Shown here in pieces: positions 31,063-32,654 of a stretch of DNA of 32,654 nt (position 1 is its first letter; every line of letters begins with the position of its first letter). The notes below the pieces were generated by a model. The model was not told where the DNA came from, did no database searches, and worked only from the letters and a program-made list of their open reading frames with translations. The stretch spans positions 1 through 32,654 of the forward strand of contig QAKI01000023.1 of assembly GCA_003343905.1 (NCBI GenBank). The letters run 5' to 3'. The translations under genes were made by a program, and so were the position numbers. Origin of the DNA: Subdoligranulum variabile. GTDB taxonomy: Bacteria > Bacillota > Clostridia > Oscillospirales > Ruminococcaceae.

Positions 31063-31710
31063 CTTTGAGTGGAGACCGCCCGTTTGGGCGGTCTCTTTTC
31101 TTTGTGCCAAATAAATTTTAGCCTCCGCATGCCGCCGCTTGACACGGTCAGCCATGCTCTCCACCTTCCGCGGGCGCGCGGCGGCCTTTGCAGGCAACGC
31201 CACCTGCTTCTGCAGTTTCGCGTAGTGCTCCCGCATCTTTTTATCTTTTATCCCTTTCACGTCCATGGCGCGCAGTTGCATCCGCTGGGCCATGGCCGTG
31301 CTGTCCGGCAGGTTTTCGAGCAGGGCCAAAAAAGCCCACCAGTGCAGGTAAGGAATCTCAATCAGGTCGATCTGGTACGCCTGCCGGAAAGCCGCGTAGA
31401 TGCAGGATGCGTCCGCATCATACGTCAGGTCATAGGCGCGCACGGCCTTTTTCCCGCCCTGTTGCCTGTCCTCTGCGTCCCTGTCCTTGCCACGGCTGTA
31501 AAACCATTGCAGCCGGTCCACCGCTCGCTCGATGCCGCCCGGCGGCAGCTCGTCAAACAACTGCGAGACGCCCAGCATGGTCTTTTGCACATCGGTCAGG
31601 CCGTCATCATCGAGGATCTGTTCAAACCTGACCATGTTGCGGTAATCGGCATAGATGGGCACGCCGTCGATGGTTTCCGGCAATCCGCCCTCCAACAGCA
31701 GGCAACTCAT
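31057..31710 (-). CDS. Gp15-family tail assembly protein
   Basis: A 217-residue protein matching phage Gp15, a tail assembly chaperone-type protein found just before the tape measure gene. Landmarks: YADYRNMVRFEQILDDDGLT, then RAYDLTYDADASCIYAAFRQ and YLHWWAFLALLENLPDST; the C-terminal third is highly charged. Its start overlaps the stop of the upstream gene (ATGA). Odd point: the last ~10 residues (AQTGGLHSKL) are encoded by the moron's terminator and 3' end, and the stop (31059-31057) lies within the end of the moron gene on the other strand. The original C-terminus was probably replaced when the moron arrived. Confidence 0.83.
   Translation of the reverse strand: MSCLLLEGGLPETIDGVPIYADYRNMVRFEQILDDDGLTDVQKTMLGVSQLFDELPPGGIERAVDRLQWFYSRGKDRDAEDRQQGGKKAVRAYDLTYDADASCIYAAFRQAYQIDLIEIPYLHWWAFLALLENLPDSTAMAQRMQLRAMDVKGIKDKKMREHYAKLQKQVALPAKAAARPRKVESMADRVKRRHAEAKIYLAQRKETAQTGGLHSKL
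31072..31099 (+). terminator. Intrinsic terminator of the moron gene
   Basis: A perfect 10-bp stem (31072-31081 with 31086-31095), GTTT loop and TTTTCTTT tail begin 10 bases after the moron stop. On the minus strand the same bases encode the last residues of the Gp15-type protein. Confidence 0.9.
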
Positions 31711-32093
31711 TTCGACGCCTTACGCCGGGTGGCGCGGTTGGGCTTGTACGCGGCAAGTCGCTGGGCGTACTGTGTGCCCTGGTTGCTGATGGCATCGCGC
31801 AGGGCGTCCATCACGTCCAGCAGGGTGGACAGGCTGGTCTTGGGGCCGAGCAGTGCGTTGCAGGTCCCGTCGCCAAAGGCCGCGTCGATAAAGTCGGTCA
31901 GCAGCTTGCACTGCACGGCCAGGTGAGCCTGGTACTCCTGCAGCCCCTCTCTCGTCGCCATGGCGGCGGGGTCGGGGTCGGGCGGCAGTGCTGCCGCGGC
32001 TTTCTGCATCGCGGCTTCTGCATCCAGATACCGCTGCATATCAGCGGGGGACGTCACATCAAAATCAATTTCCTTTCCGAGTACAGTGAGCAT
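31707..32093 (-). CDS. Putative tail assembly chaperone
   Basis: A 128-residue, Ala- and charge-rich protein starting MLTVLGKEIDFDVTSPADMQ. Its place directly after the tail tube gene and before Gp15 is that of the first tail assembly chaperone (gpG-like) of siphoviruses, and length fits; the lysine/arginine-rich end (NRATRRKASK) is also common there. I assign it by position and general pattern rather than a firm motif. The start is ATG 32093 because AAGGAGG lies seven bases upstream; the longer frame to 32282 would run through the terminator before it. The stop overlaps the Gp15 start. No clear slippery heptamer was found that would fuse it to Gp15. Confidence 0.7.
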   Translation of the reverse strand: MLTVLGKEIDFDVTSPADMQRYLDAEAAMQKAAAALPPDPDPAAMATREGLQEYQAHLAVQCKLLTDFIDAAFGDGTCNALLGPKTSLSTLLDVMDALRDAISNQGTQYAQRLAAYKPNRATRRKASK

Positions 32094-32156
32094 GCAAATA
32101 CCTCCTTGCAAGTGTGCGGCCCGCCGGTACTGCCCCGGCAAACTCTTTCGGCCACA

Positions 32157-32185
32157 GGAAAAGGCGGATCTCTGTGATCCGCCTT
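32157..32185 (-). terminator. Terminator after the tail tube gene
   Basis: A perfect 10-bp stem (32176-32185 with 32161-32170 on the minus strand) with a 5-base loop; TTTTCCTG follows. It lies five bases after the tail tube stop. It should let only part of the transcripts continue into the chaperone and tape measure genes, fitting the need for many tube subunits and few of the others. Confidence 0.8.
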
Positions 32186-32190
32186 GGGAG

Positions 32191-32654
32191 TTACTTTTTC
32201 TTTTCGGGCTGGTTGGGCACGGGCGCGCCGGTCTTGCTCTCGGCTTCGGGTGTGGCAGCCTTGGCAGACTGCCCCTGCACACCGGCCGTTGCGCTGTAGG
32301 TGTACTCCTTCGGCGTACCCTTGGCCGTCAGCGTTGCCGACCAAGTCGCATTGGCTCCGGCCTCGCCGCCTTCGTCGTCCTCCACCGCAATGCTCAGGGA
32401 GCCCTGCTCGCCTTTGCCCGTCAGAATGCAGAAGTAGACATAGGGCTTAATAACTTTCTGCCCCGTGCCATACTTGATGGAATGATCCAGCAGTGCCTCC
32501 TGGAATTCGTCTGCGGCCATGCGGTCGCCCGCGATGGAAAAGGTGCGCTTGGTGCCGGTCTTGGTCTCAGTGGTACCGCTGCGCAGATAGGTACTCTCGG
32601 CCGTGGTGGCCTCCAGCGCGCCGCTCTGCTCGGTCACACCGCCGTCGGCCACGA
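32191..32654 (-). CDS. Major tail tube protein, C-terminal part
   Basis: The frame enters from the right edge and ends at TAA 32193-32191; 154 residues are visible. The segment TKTGTKRTFSIAGDRMAADE and the FQEALLDHSIKYGTGQ stretch, followed by beta-strand-rich sequence (PYVYFCILTGKGEQGSLSIA) and a polar, low-complexity tail ending PNQPEKKK, fit siphovirus major tail (tube) proteins of the TP901-1 type. Position just before a terminator, the chaperones and the tape measure protein supports this. The GTG at 32652 is likely an internal codon, as the frame is open to the edge. The N-terminus is missing, so family detail is uncertain. Confidence 0.8.
   Translation of the reverse strand, partial: VADGGVTEQSGALEATTAESTYLRSGTTETKTGTKRTFSIAGDRMAADEFQEALLDHSIKYGTGQKVIKPYVYFCILTGKGEQGSLSIAVEDDEGGEAGANATWSATLTAKGTPKEYTYSATAGVQGQSAKAATPEAESKTGAPVPNQPEKKK

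Larger units (their letters stand above)
17846..32654 (-). mobile_element. Partial prophage of siphovirus type (tail, lysis and adjoining genes)
   Basis: From right to left the genes follow the classic order of a long-tailed phage: tail tube, assembly chaperones, tape measure, distal tail protein, tail tip, baseplate, fibres, lysin, holin. A methyltransferase and an XRE regulator lie at the left end. Tail genes overlap or abut (ATGA, TGATG), as in a single late operon. Head, packaging, replication and integrase genes are absent and must lie to the right or be lost. Tail genes look intact, so the element may be active. The left border is inferred from the switch of strand and gene content near 17661-17845. 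Confidence 0.88.

Noticed and set aside
31690..31720. Programmed -1 frameshift joining the chaperone gene to Gp15
   Set aside because: The genes overlap by ATGA, each has its own start, and no X-XXY-YYZ type heptamer was found near the end of the first gene.

Overview
The window looks like a piece of a high-GC gut Clostridia chromosome (Oscillospiraceae/Ruminococcaceae type, e.g. the Gemmiger/Subdoligranulum/Faecalibacterium neighbourhood) with part of a prophage. That placement is an inference from codon use, strong AAGGAGG-type ribosome binding sites, the starch and host-glycan enzymes, and the style of the phage genes. There is no rRNA or other marker gene.

Host part, 1-17660 (mostly + strand). 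It opens with the C-terminal 340 residues of a GH112 galacto-/lacto-N-biose phosphorylase, closed by a strong hairpin. A LacI-type regulator (1354-2430, minus) is divergent from a long alpha-glucan operon: lipoprotein sugar-binding protein, MalF-like and MalG-like permeases, a 412-bp spacer with a candidate structured RNA, type I pullulanase, GH133 amylo-1,6-glucosidase, neopullulanase/cyclomaltodextrinase, GH13_31 oligo-1,6-glucosidase, glycogen/maltodextrin phosphorylase, and a terminator at 16604-16655. Together they would import maltodextrins, remove branches, and convert the chains to glucose and glucose-1-phosphate. No ABC ATPase gene is present, so a shared MsmX-like ATPase is presumed. 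The operon control region carries a TTGTAA-17-TATAGT promoter and three copies of a CGAAAC-N4-CGAAAC direct repeat. Next comes a small LytTR regulator/DUF3021 membrane protein pair, whose promoter -35 box sits at the centre of a perfect 26-bp palindrome.

Prophage part, about 17846-32654 (almost all minus strand; its right end lies outside the window). In transcription order, right to left: major tail tube protein (partial), a terminator, two tail assembly chaperone-type genes, tape measure protein, distal tail protein, Gp37-like tail-tip protein, baseplate protein, four tandem paralogous tail-fibre/tip genes, two small accessory genes, a two-domain M23+GH25 endolysin, holin, a Dam-type methyltransferase and an XRE regulator. 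This is the late half of a long-tailed siphovirus. One gene, a zinc-ribbon/SHOCT protein with its own promoter and terminator, is inserted in the opposite orientation between the chaperone genes and the tape measure gene: a classic moron.

The most unusual part is 21459-24152. Four fibre genes share an N-terminal module but have unrelated C-termini. The last three are each preceded by a 91-nt leader with its own ribosome binding site, an ATG, an invariant run of nine G, and a hairpin. The leader stops early in the starting frame. Changing frame by one nucleotide in the G run opens an 18-codon tail, conserved in all three copies, that ends in a TAATG overlap with the fibre gene. This suggests a repeated slippage-controlled bicistronic unit.
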